The notes: generated by a model from the sequence alone, not told the origin. Positions 34,075 through 46,720 are shown, numbered from the stretch's first letter. The stretch: 64,000 bases of DNA from Rhipicephalus microplus (GCF_043290135.1 NC_134701.1:202469601-202533600), one strand, 5' to 3'. Translations and numbers: made by a program.

Positions 34075-35435
34075 CAGTAGATCCTCCGTGAGCGGTCACA
34101 ACGTGGTTTATTTCGACGTTTCGGCCTAGAGTCTGGCCTTCATCAGGATTAAAGGTACAGTTTGTTGGTGCTCAGCTTTATACAATCTCAAATCAGAGGG
34201 AAAGGAAAGAGGAAAAAGACAGAAAAAAAGGAAAAAAAAGAAAGAGAGAAGAAAAGGAAAAGAAGAGAAAAAAAGGAAAAAAAGAAAAAAAGATACAAAG
34301 AATATAAGGTGGACTCCCCTTGGGTGCCCCCTTCCACTCTTCCTTCCACGTCCCCCTTCATCTCTATCCCCTTTCTCCCCTTCACCTTTCTGATGTCAGC
34401 GGTCCGTGTATGCTTCCTTTCACTCACGCATTCTTTCCGACCAGACGGCGCCTCCTGGCTCTGGCGGTTCGGTGTGGGGCAAAAAAGAGCTTTTTTAGGC
34501 AGTTGTAAGCCTTTAACTACTCGGAGCCCCGTCAACATTTCGTCGTAGAAAGAAGGGTGCCGAGTATTGCGGCAGAGGCTGGTAAGCGGGCTTTTTAGGA
34601 AGTTTTAAGCCTTTAACTACTCGGCGCCCCGTCAACTACTCGGCGCCTCGTGAACTACTCGGCGCCCGGTCAACATTTCGTCGTGGAAAGGGGGGTGCCG
34701 CGTATTGCGGCAGAGGCTGGTAAGTGGGCGCAATGCGAATTCCTCGCCCGCTTCTGGATTACGCGTGCAGTAGGCAAGGAATTCGCATTGCGCCCGCTTA
34801 CCAGCCTCTGCCGCAATACGCAGCACCCCTCTTTCTACGACGAAATGTTGACCGGGCGCCGAGTAGTTGACGGGGCGCCGAGTAGTTAAAGGCTTAAAAC
34901 TTCCTAAAAAGCCCGCTTACCAGCCTCTGCCGCAATACGCGGCACCCCTCTTTCTACGACGAAATGTTGACCGGGCGCCGAGTAGTTAAAGGCTTACAAC
35001 TGCCTAAAAAAGCTCTTTTTTGCCCCACACCGAACCGCCAGAGCCAGGAGGCGCCGTCTGGTCGGGAAGAATGCGTGAGTGAAAGGAAGCATACACGGAC
35101 CGCTGACATCAGAAAGGTGAAGGGGAGAAAGGGGATAGAGATGAAGGGGGACGTGGAAGGAAGAGTGGAAGGGGGCACCCAAGGGGAGTCCACCTTATAT
35201 TCTTTGTATCTTTTTTTTCTTTTTTTCCTTTTTTTCTCTTCTTTTCCTTCTCTTCTCTCTTTCTTTTTCTTTTTCCTTTTTTTCTGTCTTTTTCCTCTTT
35301 CCTTTCCCTCTGATTTGAGATTGTATAAAGCTGAGCACCAACAAACTGTACCTTTAATCCTGATGAAGGCCAGACTCTAGGCCGAAACGTCGAAATAAAC
35401 CACGTTGTGACCGCTCACGGAGGATCTACTGGACT
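34071..35435. mobile_element. 1.36-kb inverted repeat with Penelope-like ends
   Basis: The outer ends AGTCCAGTAGATCCTCCGTG (34071) and its reverse complement (ending 35435) start two arms of about 670 bp meeting near 34753, where a short unique spacer lies inside an AATGCGAATTCCT hairpin. Each arm holds: GAGCGGTCACAACGTGG, a CTGATGAAGG...GCCGAAACGTCG block, a long A/G-rich (or C/T-rich) run, ATTCTTTCCGACCAGACGGC, and repeated ACTCGGCGCC / GCCGCAATACGC modules. No reverse transcriptase or GIY-YIG domain is present. The 'CTGATGA...GAAAC' block and (TA)n flanks resemble terminal repeats of Penelope-like elements. The assignment is inference; the inverted repeat is directly visible. Confidence 0.75.
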
Positions 35436-35471
35436 GTATGCAACGCTACGGCCACTCAACCACCATGCCTG

Positions 35472-35473
<2 letters not shown>

Positions 35474-35540
<67 letters not shown>
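35474..35540. repeat. (TA)n tract
   Basis: 67 bp of TA repeat just right of the inverted repeat, separated from it by about 38 bp. Confidence 0.97.
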
Positions 35541-35545
<5 letters not shown>

Positions 35546-36149
35546 AATTTATGTGTGTGTGTTTTGAAGTCGTCTCAAGTCGGCACAAGGGGCCGGGTGG
35601 GTATTTTCAAACCAGGCATTCAGATAAAAGCTATTTTAAGGCGAAAGCTCTCAGTACCTGATCAAAACCAAAACTAAACGACGGTGAGTGATGCAAATAA
35701 TTGACACCACGTGATGACGTTGCATATATTCTGTACGTTCCGGGACCTAAAGTCACTTGATGACGTCGTCACATGTCAACGTAGCTTCGTCAAAGGCTAT
35801 CTGATCACGGAGGCAACACAAAATCAGGTGAGCTGCCTTCGATCGTGGAGCCAGTGCAAGACAAGGTTAGAAGCAGAAAGCGATTGAACGAGGCAGGGCA
35901 GATTTGGCTAAGAAAAGAAGGCGGCTTGTGCCTTCGAGGGTTTATTACGTTATTGTACACCTCCAAAGAAGAAAGAGTGTTCGTGTAGTTCTTCGTCTTT
36001 CAATTTTTCGTCTTATAGTCGGAGTGCAATGACGTAACAATGAATAGCTACCAACTCACCCAAGCAAGTACGACTATAAGCTTACGAGTACTTTGTAGTA
36101 AGAGCGTAAAGGAACACTTGTTTTTTTTATATTTGTTATATACTCTTTG
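35541..36149. other. unassigned sequence
   Basis: No gene recognised. Confidence 0.4.
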
Positions 36150-36304
36150 TTAGCCTTTGTTTCTTGCTGAGTTTCATATAAAAGCCAGGACAAGTGACAT
36201 GGTGCACGCAAAAATGATTGTCGTTGTTAGGCTTTGTTCCTTGCTGAAGTTGTGAATAAAAGCAAGGACAAGCGATATGACGCACGCAGAAATGCTGTAA
36301 AAAG
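36150..36304 (+). repeat. two-copy ~77-bp tandem duplication
   Basis: GTTAGCCTTTGTTTCTTGCTG...AAAAGCCAGGACAAGTGACATG is followed by GTTAGGCTTTGTTCCTTGCTG...AAAAGCAAGGACAAGCGATATG; the copies share most positions. Confidence 0.8.
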
Positions 36305-38819
36305 ATAAGTTGTTCGGCGAGGCTGCAGTGTTTACTGAAAGACGTGATTTTGAACAAGAAAGAGTTTATCCACAGATCGAGAGAAAATTGCGTCCACCGG
36401 AAAATGTACTGTATGGTAGATTCTATTTTGTCTGTGTTTTTTTTTTGGGGGGGGGAGGGGGCATGGGCTGAATTATTTTTTATGAAAATGCTTTTACTGA
36501 CGTATGTGCTGTCCAACAGTAAAAGGCGAAAAAAAAAAGAGCCATGATAGTAAAAAAAAAGAAACCAAAGAGAGTGGCTTAGTCCCTCATTTGCTGAACG
36601 CATTTGTAAAATTCAGTGTCTCTTTCTTCTTCAAATGAATGCATGTCAGATGAGGTTGATGTCAATACATGGCGTGGGCTACTTCTTTTCTCACAACAGT
36701 TGTCGCAACGTACAACACGAACACAAGGATATACGATGGCACATTGTACAACACTCAAACACTCAGTCCAAGATCACCAATTCAAAGATCTGTCTACTCG
36801 ACAAAGAAAAGAGCGACAGAACACACGTATTCATAAAATCGAATGTTCCACGCGAAACATAAAATCTCACTAAAACGGTCTCAAAGCCGACAATGCCTTT
36901 CGAAAATCGTCTCATGAGTGCTGCGCTGTAAATTCAATAGGCACATAGGTTTTCACAAACAATGCTTTGCTAAATGAAAACACAAGAATATTGTAGTGAA
37001 ACATACGGGTTATCGAACGTGTTTTTTTTCAAATTTAGTAATTTTTGTGATATTTTTGATTTCTAAAAAAGTGTACTGCACGCGCAGTAGTAGTTTGTAA
37101 TTTTTCTCTTGGGCATGCGCCCAAGATTCTTGCTATTGTTGGGGGCCGTTTGTCGAAACACTTAGGTTTTCGTAAAAGCTTTTTCGAAGGACCATCATAT
37201 TTGTACGGCGTAGAAGAAGGTACTCTGTGTCTTTCCCACCCCTTCACATGAGCAGGTACTAGTCAATTCTCTTTATTCTATAGTTTCGTAAGTTGCCATC
37301 CGCCTTTATATCAGGACCCATATACGCATATTGATGACAACAAATAATCCACTGTTTTTATATGGTTTGTTTCCGGGGTGTTGTGATACTGGGCGGCCGT
37401 CAAATTTACGCAAAACATATTGCAAACACTAGCATTCTTTTTTATGAGTGCACCCGCTATTATTTTTCACGTCGTTGTTCACAACACACAGATAGTTATG
37501 GAGAACCTGGAACAACGAGCTGAACTGCTCAAGCAACAAGGACATGACGGATTAGCTTCCTATAAAAAAATAATTATACGACTGAACATGGCACGACAAG
37601 GATGGATCGTTTGGACGCATGGGAATACCATGACATTTTTTTAATACTTGGTCATATTAATACGAATGCACAGAAGAACGCAGCATGAGTGCGCCAGAAA
37701 GCCTAGCAAAGCACCGGCGACAATTTGTCTTTGTTGGAAGTCTAAACCTATCGGGGAATATACTAAACGATAAGTACGCAAAGCTTTAGTCGAAGCGAAC
37801 AAACACGAGGAGATGTGGCCTGCGAACGCCATGCGGATAATATTACGTCCTTTGTATTCTATGCACGCAGATTGCTGGTTTACAGTATGAAGAGAGCACT
37901 TGCTTGAAGAACCATAAAACATGTTTACGAACCGCCACGTGAAAAATGGGCGCTTTCCGAGTCTGCGTACGCCTATTTTTCATACACAAGTGGGAAAATG
38001 TACCGCCTCTTCAGCTAGTAAAGGAATGGGTCGGCTGTCCAGTTGCGTCAAGTTCTATAGTTTCAAAGCACTTTGCAGATGGGGATAACCAAGTTGATGT
38101 GACCATCTGAGCGAAAGCTGGCTGTGGTTTGGTGCTTTATCATGGAGTACAAACAAGTTGAGGCTACGAGTGGCTACGAATAAGCGAAGAATAGTTGCTC
38201 AAACTAAGGCTTGCATATTAACTGGCAGATGCACTACCTTCTATCGAAAACACGAACTACCTGTGTTTTTGTAGCTACCCGTTTTCTGCCTGTTGTTGGC
38301 TGTCATATTATTCAACATAAGTTGCATTTTTCCAATTGTGTGAATTAGCAGTTTCAAACTCATCTCCGGTAGCCGCCTGCCGTCAAGAAACTCTCCCTTT
38401 GGGCCATGAATGAAGTGGGTGAACGAGAAAAATACGTGGTATGCTGCTTAGCAAAATCAAACGTCCGCTAGCGTTGCCATATGAACAAAGGCATATTGCG
38501 CATTTGTTATATCAGCCAGTTTTGAAGAGAATTCAGCTTAACGTTTCAAGAAACAGATCGATATTGACCTACAGACTGGCTGAATGCTTCACGACAATTC
38601 TATACAGTTGTTGTTCAAGGTTATGTTTCACCCCATGTGGTGTCGTGCAAGCATATTGGTCATAAAATACTTACTGTAACTTGTTTCGCTGGGCTTAATA
38701 TTTTCATTTTTAGTTGTTTCCTTTTTATTGCGATAGCAATTTTATGGACGCCTTTGGCGGACTCTTGCCTTGGGCGTCGTCATGGTCGTCACGTTCTGTA
38801 TCAATTTTCAATTGATATA
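36305..38819. other. unassigned gene-poor interval
   Basis: Only short chance frames. G-run at about 36446-36461. Near 38730-38780 a GCGATAGCAATTTTATGGACGCC stretch may be part of a dispersed repeat. Nothing secure. Confidence 0.4.
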
Positions 38820-38965
38820 ATCCCAACGTAGGTAGTATTTACAATATAATCACTTCTAATACCATCCATATACTTTCCTTGGCATCATTGTCTTTTAGTT
38901 CGCATTACATTTCTGTCTCACAAAAGAAAACCAGCCCTTAAATTTAGCTTTCTTTCCTTCAATCA
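38820..38965 (+). mobile_element. SINE family B, tail fragment
   Basis: CATATACTTTCCTTGGCATCATTGTCTTTTAG here matches the tails of the two copies at 56270-56505 and 56711-56935 (CTGTACTTTCCTTKGCAYC). The head is absent. Confidence 0.55.
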
Positions 38966-39029
38966 TAGCGAGAGCCTCATTCAAGCAGACTTGATGCTTT
39001 CAGGTAGTTCGTTACTTCTCGTTAATATT

Positions 39030-39330
39030 AGCGCGAAAGCATTAAAGAGCTCGTTTCGCACAAATACGGTGTTGGCGTCGGCGTTGGCGTTGGTGTCAGC
39101 GTCGTTGTCGGGGTCGGTGTTGGCATGGCCAAAGTATCAACTCCTGCCAGCGCCGTTTGCGTGGCAAGCATGTGTTTTACCATACAACCACGCTTCTGCT
39201 CGAAAATGCGCTAAAAACTTTCCCTGCTTGGAAATGCCGTAAAAGTAACTTTCATGCTTTATAAACACAAGTGTCTTGTATACAGGCATCTCAATACAAC
39301 AAGTATTATCGCACTAATATTGCGTGGTAC
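39030..39330 (-). mobile_element. tRNA-Gly-like SINE (family C), minus strand
   Basis: GCATTAAAGAGCTCGTTTCGCACAAA (split across 39036-39065), then a GGCGTTGGCGT run, then a degraded tRNA-like head (GTTTGCGTGGCAAGCATGTG...CCACGCTTCTGC) and a flank ending near GTAACTTTCATGC. The same order occurs at 57255-57790. Head reads GCC in the anticodon position on the reverse strand, as in tRNA-Gly. Confidence 0.6.
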
Positions 39331-40300
39331 ATGTTTACAGTGTCATAAAGCATCTGAATATGTGATATCGTAAAGACTGCGTGGTTTAAAGCAAGCCAAC
39401 CATTATAAAAGGCAGACGCTTAACTCCGCGGATTTCCTTAAAGGGGCCTGGAAACGCTTTTTCAAGTAACCACAGAACGAATTTACTGAAAAAGCTTATT
39501 GACTCACGAATTAAACGCCGCTAAATATTTAGGAATCCGTCTAGTGCGAGTGGAGGTGCAAAGGTTTGTCGCATGCTGCAATTGCATTCCCTCTTCTCTC
39601 GTCCCTACGAGAGCGCTCGAAGCTAAGTAGGGAGGCATTGCAGGGCTAGAGAAAAAACGTCATACGAACGTCGTGATCTCGAGAATTTATTTTCTTTTTT
39701 TTTCTTCGAATGCGCCGCTTTTTAGGTGTGATTGCGCGTGCATGCGTAGACAAGTAGCGGCCTCCGGCAGCGATCTCTGTAACGAGCGAGCGCGCCATGT
39801 TCAAATAGGCCAATGGCTGATAGATGGGTCGTTGATGTGTAATATTTTGGCATATTCCATCATTTGTCGAGAGAAGAGAAAGCAATTTTTTCGCTGACTC
39901 GATAGTTTATTGTGAATCACAGGCCGCGTGTTGTGCTATAATATTTGGCCCGCGTGTTGTCGGAGCCTCTACTGCCTATAGGCAGCGTTTTCTGACCATG
40001 CTCAATATTGTTGCAGTGCCCCTTGAAGACCACGCAGTGGATGCATAGCAAGTTTGGAAACAAATATTTGACGCACATAATTGCTTGTGATTTAAAGCAT
40101 GTTACCCGTTACACAGAATGCAGGCATTTGTGAAAGCGTCACTAACACAAACCACTATCAACTTTAGAGATCACACAATAGTGACAATGAAGTTTTTAGA
40201 GTAACATCTTACAATGTAAAGTATACACTAAGCGGTTGAAGGACACACCAGCGACAGATTATAGCTACTGTATTCAACTCTTAAAGGCTAGCTTAGGGAT
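39331..40300. other. unassigned sequence
   Basis: No gene or element recognised. Confidence 0.4.
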
Positions 40301-40310
40301 CCGTAATTTT

Positions 40311-40530
<220 letters not shown>

Positions 40531-41037
40531 AATGTGGCAGCCTACGTCTCAGCGCTCTCGTGATAGTCTGGTGAACTAGGTGAAGGAGGGACATAAAAGG
40601 ATTAGAGATCATGACGAATATGACTCTCTTGTGTTGGCATAAAGAACGGGAGAATGCTGCCGCACACGTCGTGACAGTTTCATCCAGACACGTGTGACTC
40701 ATACCTGAATACCAGGGGCCATAGTACGCGGGTATGCGTCACTGGTGATTGACAATTTAAAACATACCAAGAAACCAGGAGAAGATTGATTGTAAGTTTA
40801 GCTATGAAAGAATATTTTCGTATATACCTCCCCTCGTCACCACCCTGCTTTTTTTTCTTTTTTGTTTCACAAGTTCTACTGCCACACGACTTGTGGTCAC
40901 TCCTCCGTGGTGAGTTGTACTCATTTACTTGAAAAAGAATAGCTTAAACGTGAGCGTTAAAAAAGCGACATCGGCATTGTAAACCTGACAGATGCAGCAA
41001 ATAGATACATATGTGCCTTCAAAAGTTGGATGTTTGA
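40531..41037. other. unassigned flank of the microsatellite repeat
   Basis: Contains GTACGCGGGTATGCGTCACTGG (40735-40756), whose complement-like text GTGACGCATACCCGCGG occurs at about 62601. No gene. Confidence 0.4.
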
Positions 41038-41273
41038 TAGGTTGATATGTGGGGTTGAACGCCCCGAATCCACCATATGATTACGAGAGACGCCGTTGTG
41101 GAGGGCTTCGGAAATTTCACCCACATGGGGTTCTTTAACGTGCACCCATATCTGAGCACACGGGCTTGCAGCATTTCAGCTTCCAACGAAAATGCAGCCG
41201 ACGCAGCCAGGATTTGATCCCTGGACTTGTGGGTCGGCAGGCGAACACCTTAGCCACTATTCCTCCGCGGTGA
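41038..41273 (-). mobile_element. Ruka-like SINE, full length, diverged
   Basis: Minus strand: tail side GTTGATATGTGGGGTTGAACG, body, and tRNA-like head with box B GGGATCAAATCC (reverse strand) and box A region ending CACCGCGG. Several substitutions versus the copies at 58610 and 63030. Confidence 0.92.
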
Positions 41274-41456
41274 AGTGATGCAAAGAATAAACTACACCAT
41301 TTCCCGCTAAAAGAAACCATGTGTAGATGTGAAGCAGCAGGCGCTAACGTTTACACTGGCGGCGGCGTTGGCGCTCGCTCTCACCACGGCGTTGCACAGG
41401 GTAGAAAACTGGGACGGTGCAAAGCACGCAGTGTTGGATCACTGTTATCTTAATCA

Positions 41457-41674
<218 letters not shown>

Positions 41675-41687
41675 CTTATTTCCCCCC
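41675..41687 (-). other. polypurine tract of gypsy element 1
   Basis: On the element strand GGGGGGAAATAAG immediately precedes the 3' LTR; it primes plus-strand DNA synthesis in this class. Confidence 0.7.
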
Positions 41688-41717
41688 GCACGCGTGAGCG
41701 GCCAGCCCGGACGCGTC

Positions 41718-44700
41718 TTAGACGGAAACGGAACGTCGAACGAATGGCTTCAGACGTGATACGTGGACAATCTCCGAACCACGACAGCGACGATCCAAAG
41801 AAAGGTCGGTGGGAGTGACACGATAGTTCACTGGTGGCGTTTGTTCATTGATTGTATAGGGCCCAATGAAGCGTGACTGAAACTTGTCACACTATCCTGG
41901 AGTACGAATGGGCGTCCAAAGCAACACTTCATCCCCCGGACTGAAGAAGACGTCGCGATGAGAGCTGTCGTAGCGTTGCTTGCGGTCTTGCTGATTGGCT
42001 TCTGTATTAAGGCGAGCCCGTTGCCGACATTCTTCGAGCCTTGTGATGAACTGCTCTGATACGGTTGCCGAGGCGTCGGTTGGCACATTTAGGAAAGAGA
42101 CGTCGATGGTGAATGTCGGTGTACGGCCGTACACGAGGTAGAAAGGTGAGTAGCCAGTAGTTCTTTGAACAGCGGTGTTATGGGCAAATGTCACAAAAGG
42201 CAAAATGGTATCCCAGTTGTCGTGCTTTGGTGCGATGTACATCGACAGCATGTCTGTTAGTGTCCGATGAAATCTCTCTGTCAGCCCATTAGTTTGGGGG
42301 TGGTAGGCTGACGTCGTCTTATGTACTGTACCACAGGTTGTGAGCAGAGTTTCGATTATGGTGGACAGGAACGTCTTGCCGCGATCACTCAGGAGAACGC
42401 GAGGTGCACCGTGATGCAATACAATCGCGTTGAGAAAGAAGTCTGCGACGTCTGAAGCAGAACTTGTGCGTAGTGCAGCAGTCTCTGCGTACCTTGTCAG
42501 GTGGTCGACAGCAGTCACAACCCAACGATTACCTGCTGGCGTGATGGGGAGAGGTCTGAGTAGGTCTAGGCCAACGATGGCAAAAGGAGTCTCGGGACAC
42601 GGGATAGGTTGCAGAAAGCCAGCAGGAGACGAAGTTGGTTGCTTCTGCCGTTGACACAGATGGCAAGATGCAACGTACTTGGCCACAAAGGTAGAAATGC
42701 CCGGCCAGAAGAAATGGTTTCTGATGCGGCTTTGTGTTTTGTGAAATCCCAAGTGGCCTGTACATGGGTCGTCGTAAAAGGCTTCGAGGACTTGATGACG
42801 TAGAGAACGTGGAAGTACTGGAACCCAGCGGTGTCCATCAGTAGTGTAAACGTAACGATGGAGTACATTGTTATCGAGCTTAAATTGCCGAAGTTGTCGG
42901 CGCAATCTAGCATTAGGAGTAGGTGACATGCCGTTTAGGCGTTGGATAATGCGATTGCAATATGGATCATCACGCTGGCGTGTGGCAAACTCGGTGTAGC
43001 GATTTGAAGCCGGCGTTTCGATAACCACAAGGTGTAACAATGTGAGGGGTGATGGAGTGCCTTACCCACCAGACGAGCAATAAGCTGACGTACTTGATGA
43101 CAGTAGAATGGGGCAGCGAGAGAGAGCATCTGCATCTTGGTGTCTTTTGCCAGACTTATAGATGACGTCAAAATTGTACTCTTGCAGGCGGAGCACCCAA
43201 CGACCGAGGCGACCAGACACGTTTCTCAGTGTCGATAGCCAGCACAAGGCGTGGTGGTCTGTAATCACTGTGAAGTGGCGTCCATATGGATAAGGTCGAA
43301 ATATTTGTATGGCCCAAACGACAGCGAGGCACTCCTGCTCATTTCTGGAGTAGTTCTGTTCAGCAGCCGTAAGAGCACGACTAGCATAAGCTGTAATTCT
43401 TTCCCGTGAAGTGGCATCCCGCTGTAGAAGAACTGCACCAATACCATGGCCGCTCGCGTCGGTGTGCAGACATGTAGGTGCGTTCTCGTCAAAATGGCAC
43501 AGAACAGGGTCAGACGTTAAAGCATTCTTGAGGGCTTGAAAGGCACGCTCGCAGTCATTGTTCCAAGCGAAAGTTGATCCGGATGTCAGCAGCTTGTGCA
43601 GTGGCGACGCGATGGCAGCAAAATGACTAATGAAGCGGCGGAAGTAAGATGCCAGGCCCCGGAAACTTCATAGGTGTTTCTGATTTTCTGGCCGAGGAAA
43701 GCGTATCACGGCAGCAAGCTTGTCAGCATCCGGACGAACGCCCTCTTTGCTGACAAGGTGGCCCAACACCTTGATGTTCTTGTTGGCGAAATGGCATTTT
43801 TTTTTGTTTAGCTGAAGTCCAGCACTGGAAATACACGTCAAAACTTTGTCCAAACGATCAAGATGCTGACGAAAAGAAGAAGAGAAAATGACGATGTCAT
43901 CTAGATAACAGAGACATGTTTTCCATTTTAGGTCGCGTAGAACTATGTCCATCATGCGTTCAAACGTGGCAGGAGCGTTACATAAACCGAATGGCATGAC
44001 GTTGAATTCGTACAGCCCGTCTGGTGTTGCAAAGGCAGTTTTTTCTTTGTCTGCTTCGTGCATAGATATTCGCCAATAACCAGACCGTAACTCGAGGCTG
44101 GAGAAAAATTCAGTGCCTTGCAGAGAGTCAAGTGCGTCGTCGACTCGTGGCATCAGGTCTTTGCGCGCGATCTTATTAAGTGCTCGATAATCGACGCAGA
44201 ATCGCACCGAACCATCCTTCTTTCGGACTAGCACCACAGGTGATGACCACGAGCTGGACGAAGACCGGATAACATCTTGTTGCAGCATATCAGCAACGTT
44301 GTCCTCGATGATTTTCCGCTCTGCGGACGACAATCGATATGGGCGGCGGCGTACGGTTGTATTGCCTTCAGTTTCAATTCGATGCATGGCGACAGAAGTG
44401 TGACCCAGAAGCTTGGAATATACATCAAATGAAGCGCTGTGTTTTTGAAGCACACCCAAAAGTTCTTGCTTTTGCGCTGACGTGAGATCGGGATTTATTG
44501 TGGCTTTTAAAGCAGCCGTTGTAGCCTGGTCATCAGTACTCGTAGAGAAAGATGGCGAGTCTCCGTGAAGGGGCACCAGAGAAAGTGGTTCGGTATCTGT
44601 GAAGCAAACCACACTGGTGCCCTGGGGCAGTGCAACAGGCAATGAAGTGGGGTTAACTGCCGTAACTAATGCTCTGCCATCACGAAAGCGCACCAGGCTA

Positions 44701-45290
44701 GGAGTGATGGTAATTCCACCAAAGATGTAACGTCCACACGGTGCTAGAAACACATCACCAGTATCGATCTTATCTGATGTCAGGGTCAGAATATGCTCAT
44801 TACCTGGAGGAATAAAACAGTCATCAGCGGTGACAAAATGCAGGCTATGGGCATAGTTATCACACGAAAGCACAGTATCTGACATGCGAATGACCCTCTG
44901 ACGGCAAGATACCACGGATGAAGTTGAGGAGAGAAAGTCCCATCCTAAAATGAGCGCATTGGTAAAGGATGACAGAACGATGAACTGTATATGGTGAAGG
45001 ATGCCCTCAGTAAAAACTCGTGCCGTGCAAACACCAGAAGGCTGAACAAAAACCGCATTAGCACAGCGAAGGGGAGGGCCATCATACGGTGCCTTCCCTT
45101 TGCGCAAACGGGAACACAAGTCCACACTAATAATTGAGAGCGATGCCCCTGTGTCCACCAAGGCTTCAGTCCATATACCCTCAACACACTCTGAAAGTAC
45201 ATTTGTGGGGCGTTCCGGAGGAGTTCGACGCAGCCCGCCAAATGCAGCTTTCCCTCCTGAAGCTGCACTGTTTAGTTTTCCGGGCGATGA
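41718..45290 (-). pseudogene. gypsy element 1 pol: protease, RT, RNase H, integrase (three stops)
   Basis: A single frame overlapping the end of gag by about 110 nt (a frameshift-type gag-pol layout). Protease DTGAS at about 45160. RT has VRKKDGSVRFCVDYRALN, FATPDGLYEFNVMPFGLCNA and the catalytic YLDDIVIF (about 43900). Stop TGA at 43668-43666. RNase H has LHTDASGHGIGAV and TDHHALCWL. Stop TAA at 43064-43062. Integrase has the HHCC finger (GHLGFHKTQSRIRNHFFWPG...CHLCQ), Asp in VGLDLLRP, Asp in LLSDRGKTF and Glu in NGLTERFHRTL. Stop TAG at 41894-41892. Then the GPY/F-type tail (FIGPYTI) ends at 41718. All catalytic residues are kept; only nonsense changes break it. Confidence 0.92.
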
Positions 45291-46476
45291 TCAGACGCCG
45301 TGGTAGCCGGACGAAGTGGTGACGAGGAACGGCGCATAGGTGACGGGGAGCGACGGCGTGAGGAGCGGAAGATACTGGCTGCATCAAGTGCTGTGGAGAG
45401 GGTGAGCGGCGTTGGTAAAGTTGGTATGGGTGACGATGTTGTAGAGAGGGGGAAAACTCATTCCTCTCGTAGTCACCATAGCCACGCCTTTCGCCTTGTT
45501 GACGTCGACGACAGAACCGTGAGATGTGGCCGCGTATTCCGCAATAATAGCAAATAGGTCGAGATGGACGCCAGGCTTGAAACGAAGGCGTTGCTCTTTG
45601 GGCAAGGACATTCAGTGAAGGCTGCATAGTTGACCCATACTGAGATGATTGCTGAGGAGGTGATGCTGCAACCACCCGAGCGTACGTCGGCTTTGGAGTG
45701 GTATGCGAGCTCGGGACTTGCTCACACGTCACGGACGCTAGTTCCTCCCTCACAATGTTGCGGAGGCTGCTTGTAGAAGGCGTCATGCGGAGCTCATAAG
45801 ATGTCGAGGTGGCTTGGAGTTGCAGCTCCTCGCGGATCATAGACCGTATCAACGCACGGAGCTCACCGTCATGCGTTGGCCTGATACCTGCTGTTTCAGG
45901 TTGCAAACGTATAAGTTGGAGGTCATCGAGTCGCTGACACGTACTGATGATATCGGTGACCGTGGTCGGTTTCCTTGCCGCTAGAGCGTTAAATGCGATG
46001 GCGCCCATGCCCTTGAGCAAATGGCAAACGCGGTCGTGCTCCGCCATCGGGCTGTCAACGCGGCGGCATAGGGCGAGGACATCTTCAATGTACGATGTAT
46101 AGGACTCGCCGGAATGCTGGACACGTTCAGCAAGCTTCCGTTTGGCGATGTCTGCACGTACAGAAGGGTTGGCAAATATCTGACGGAGCTGCTGCTTGAA
46201 GATAGGCCAGTCTGGAAAATCCAGCCGATGGTTGAGAAACCATGTCTTAGCGAAACCCGTCAGGTAGTAAGGTACACGGGACAGCTTCACAGAATCATGC
46301 CAATAGTTAAGCGCACTCACACGATCGTACTCATCCAACCAGTCTTCAACGTCTTCACCGCGAATGCCGGAGAACATCGGGGGATCTTTTTGAGGGGCGG
46401 TGACAGTCCAAGAAGGCATGCTCAGGGGTGCAGGCGGGGTGGACGGAGCCGTGTTGTTGTGCTCGTCTTGCGACAT
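45181..46476 (-). CDS. gypsy element 1 gag
   Basis: Open from the first ATG (46476, MSQDEHNN) to a stop at 45181, about 431 residues; the frame is also open back into the LTR. The capsid region has GIRGEDVEDWLDEYDRVSALNY-type text and LTGFAKTWFLNHRLDFPDW, then ESYTSYIEDVLALCRRVD. One CCHC zinc knuckle, CYYCGIRGHISRFC, lies in the C-terminal third, followed by a Arg/Gln/Pro-rich tail. It forms the particle that packages element RNA (family role). Unlike pol, it has no stop. Confidence 0.88.
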   Translation of the reverse strand: MSQDEHNNTAPSTPPAPLSMPSWTVTAPQKDPPMFSGIRGEDVEDWLDEYDRVSALNYWHDSVKLSRVPYYLTGFAKTWFLNHRLDFPDWPIFKQQLRQIFANPSVRADIAKRKLAERVQHSGESYTSYIEDVLALCRRVDSPMAEHDRVCHLLKGMGAIAFNALAARKPTTVTDIISTCQRLDDLQLIRLQPETAGIRPTHDGELRALIRSMIREELQLQATSTSYELRMTPSTSSLRNIVREELASVTCEQVPSSHTTPKPTYARVVAASPPQQSSQYGSTMQPSLNVLAQRATPSFQAWRPSRPICYYCGIRGHISRFCRRRQQGERRGYGDYERNEFSPSLQHRHPYQLYQRRSPSPQHLMQPVSSAPHAVAPRHLCAVPRHHFVRLPRRLIIARKTKQCSFRRESCIWRAASNSSGTPHKCTFRVC

Positions 46477-46583
46477 GACCGTAAGCTGACTGTGAAGACG
46501 GCGACCCGACCGGAGCTCCAGGGATGGTTTGTAGTCGAAGATACCGAAAAAGCGCTGCAGGAAGAGGACCAGGGGATCGGAAA

Positions 46584-46596
46584 GCACTCTCCACCA
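46584..46596 (-). other. probable primer-binding site of gypsy element 1
   Basis: On the element strand TGGTGGAGAGTGC starts 2 nt after the 5' LTR, and TGG matches the universal CCA end of a tRNA. The tRNA species is not assigned. Confidence 0.5.
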
Positions 46597-46598
46597 CT

Positions 46599-46720
46599 TG
46601 TAAGGCAACGTTTTGGCTGCGACACCTCTTTTACTTGCCGAGCCTCTGCCTCACAACACAGGTCAGACTGATGATGATGAGTATGTACATATAGTAAGGT
46701 GACGTGTATGAATAATGCTC

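Noticed and set aside
34162..35380. Lys/Glu-rich and Phe/Ser-rich frames in the inverted repeat
   Set aside because: Mirror-image translations of the A/G-rich tracts in the two arms.
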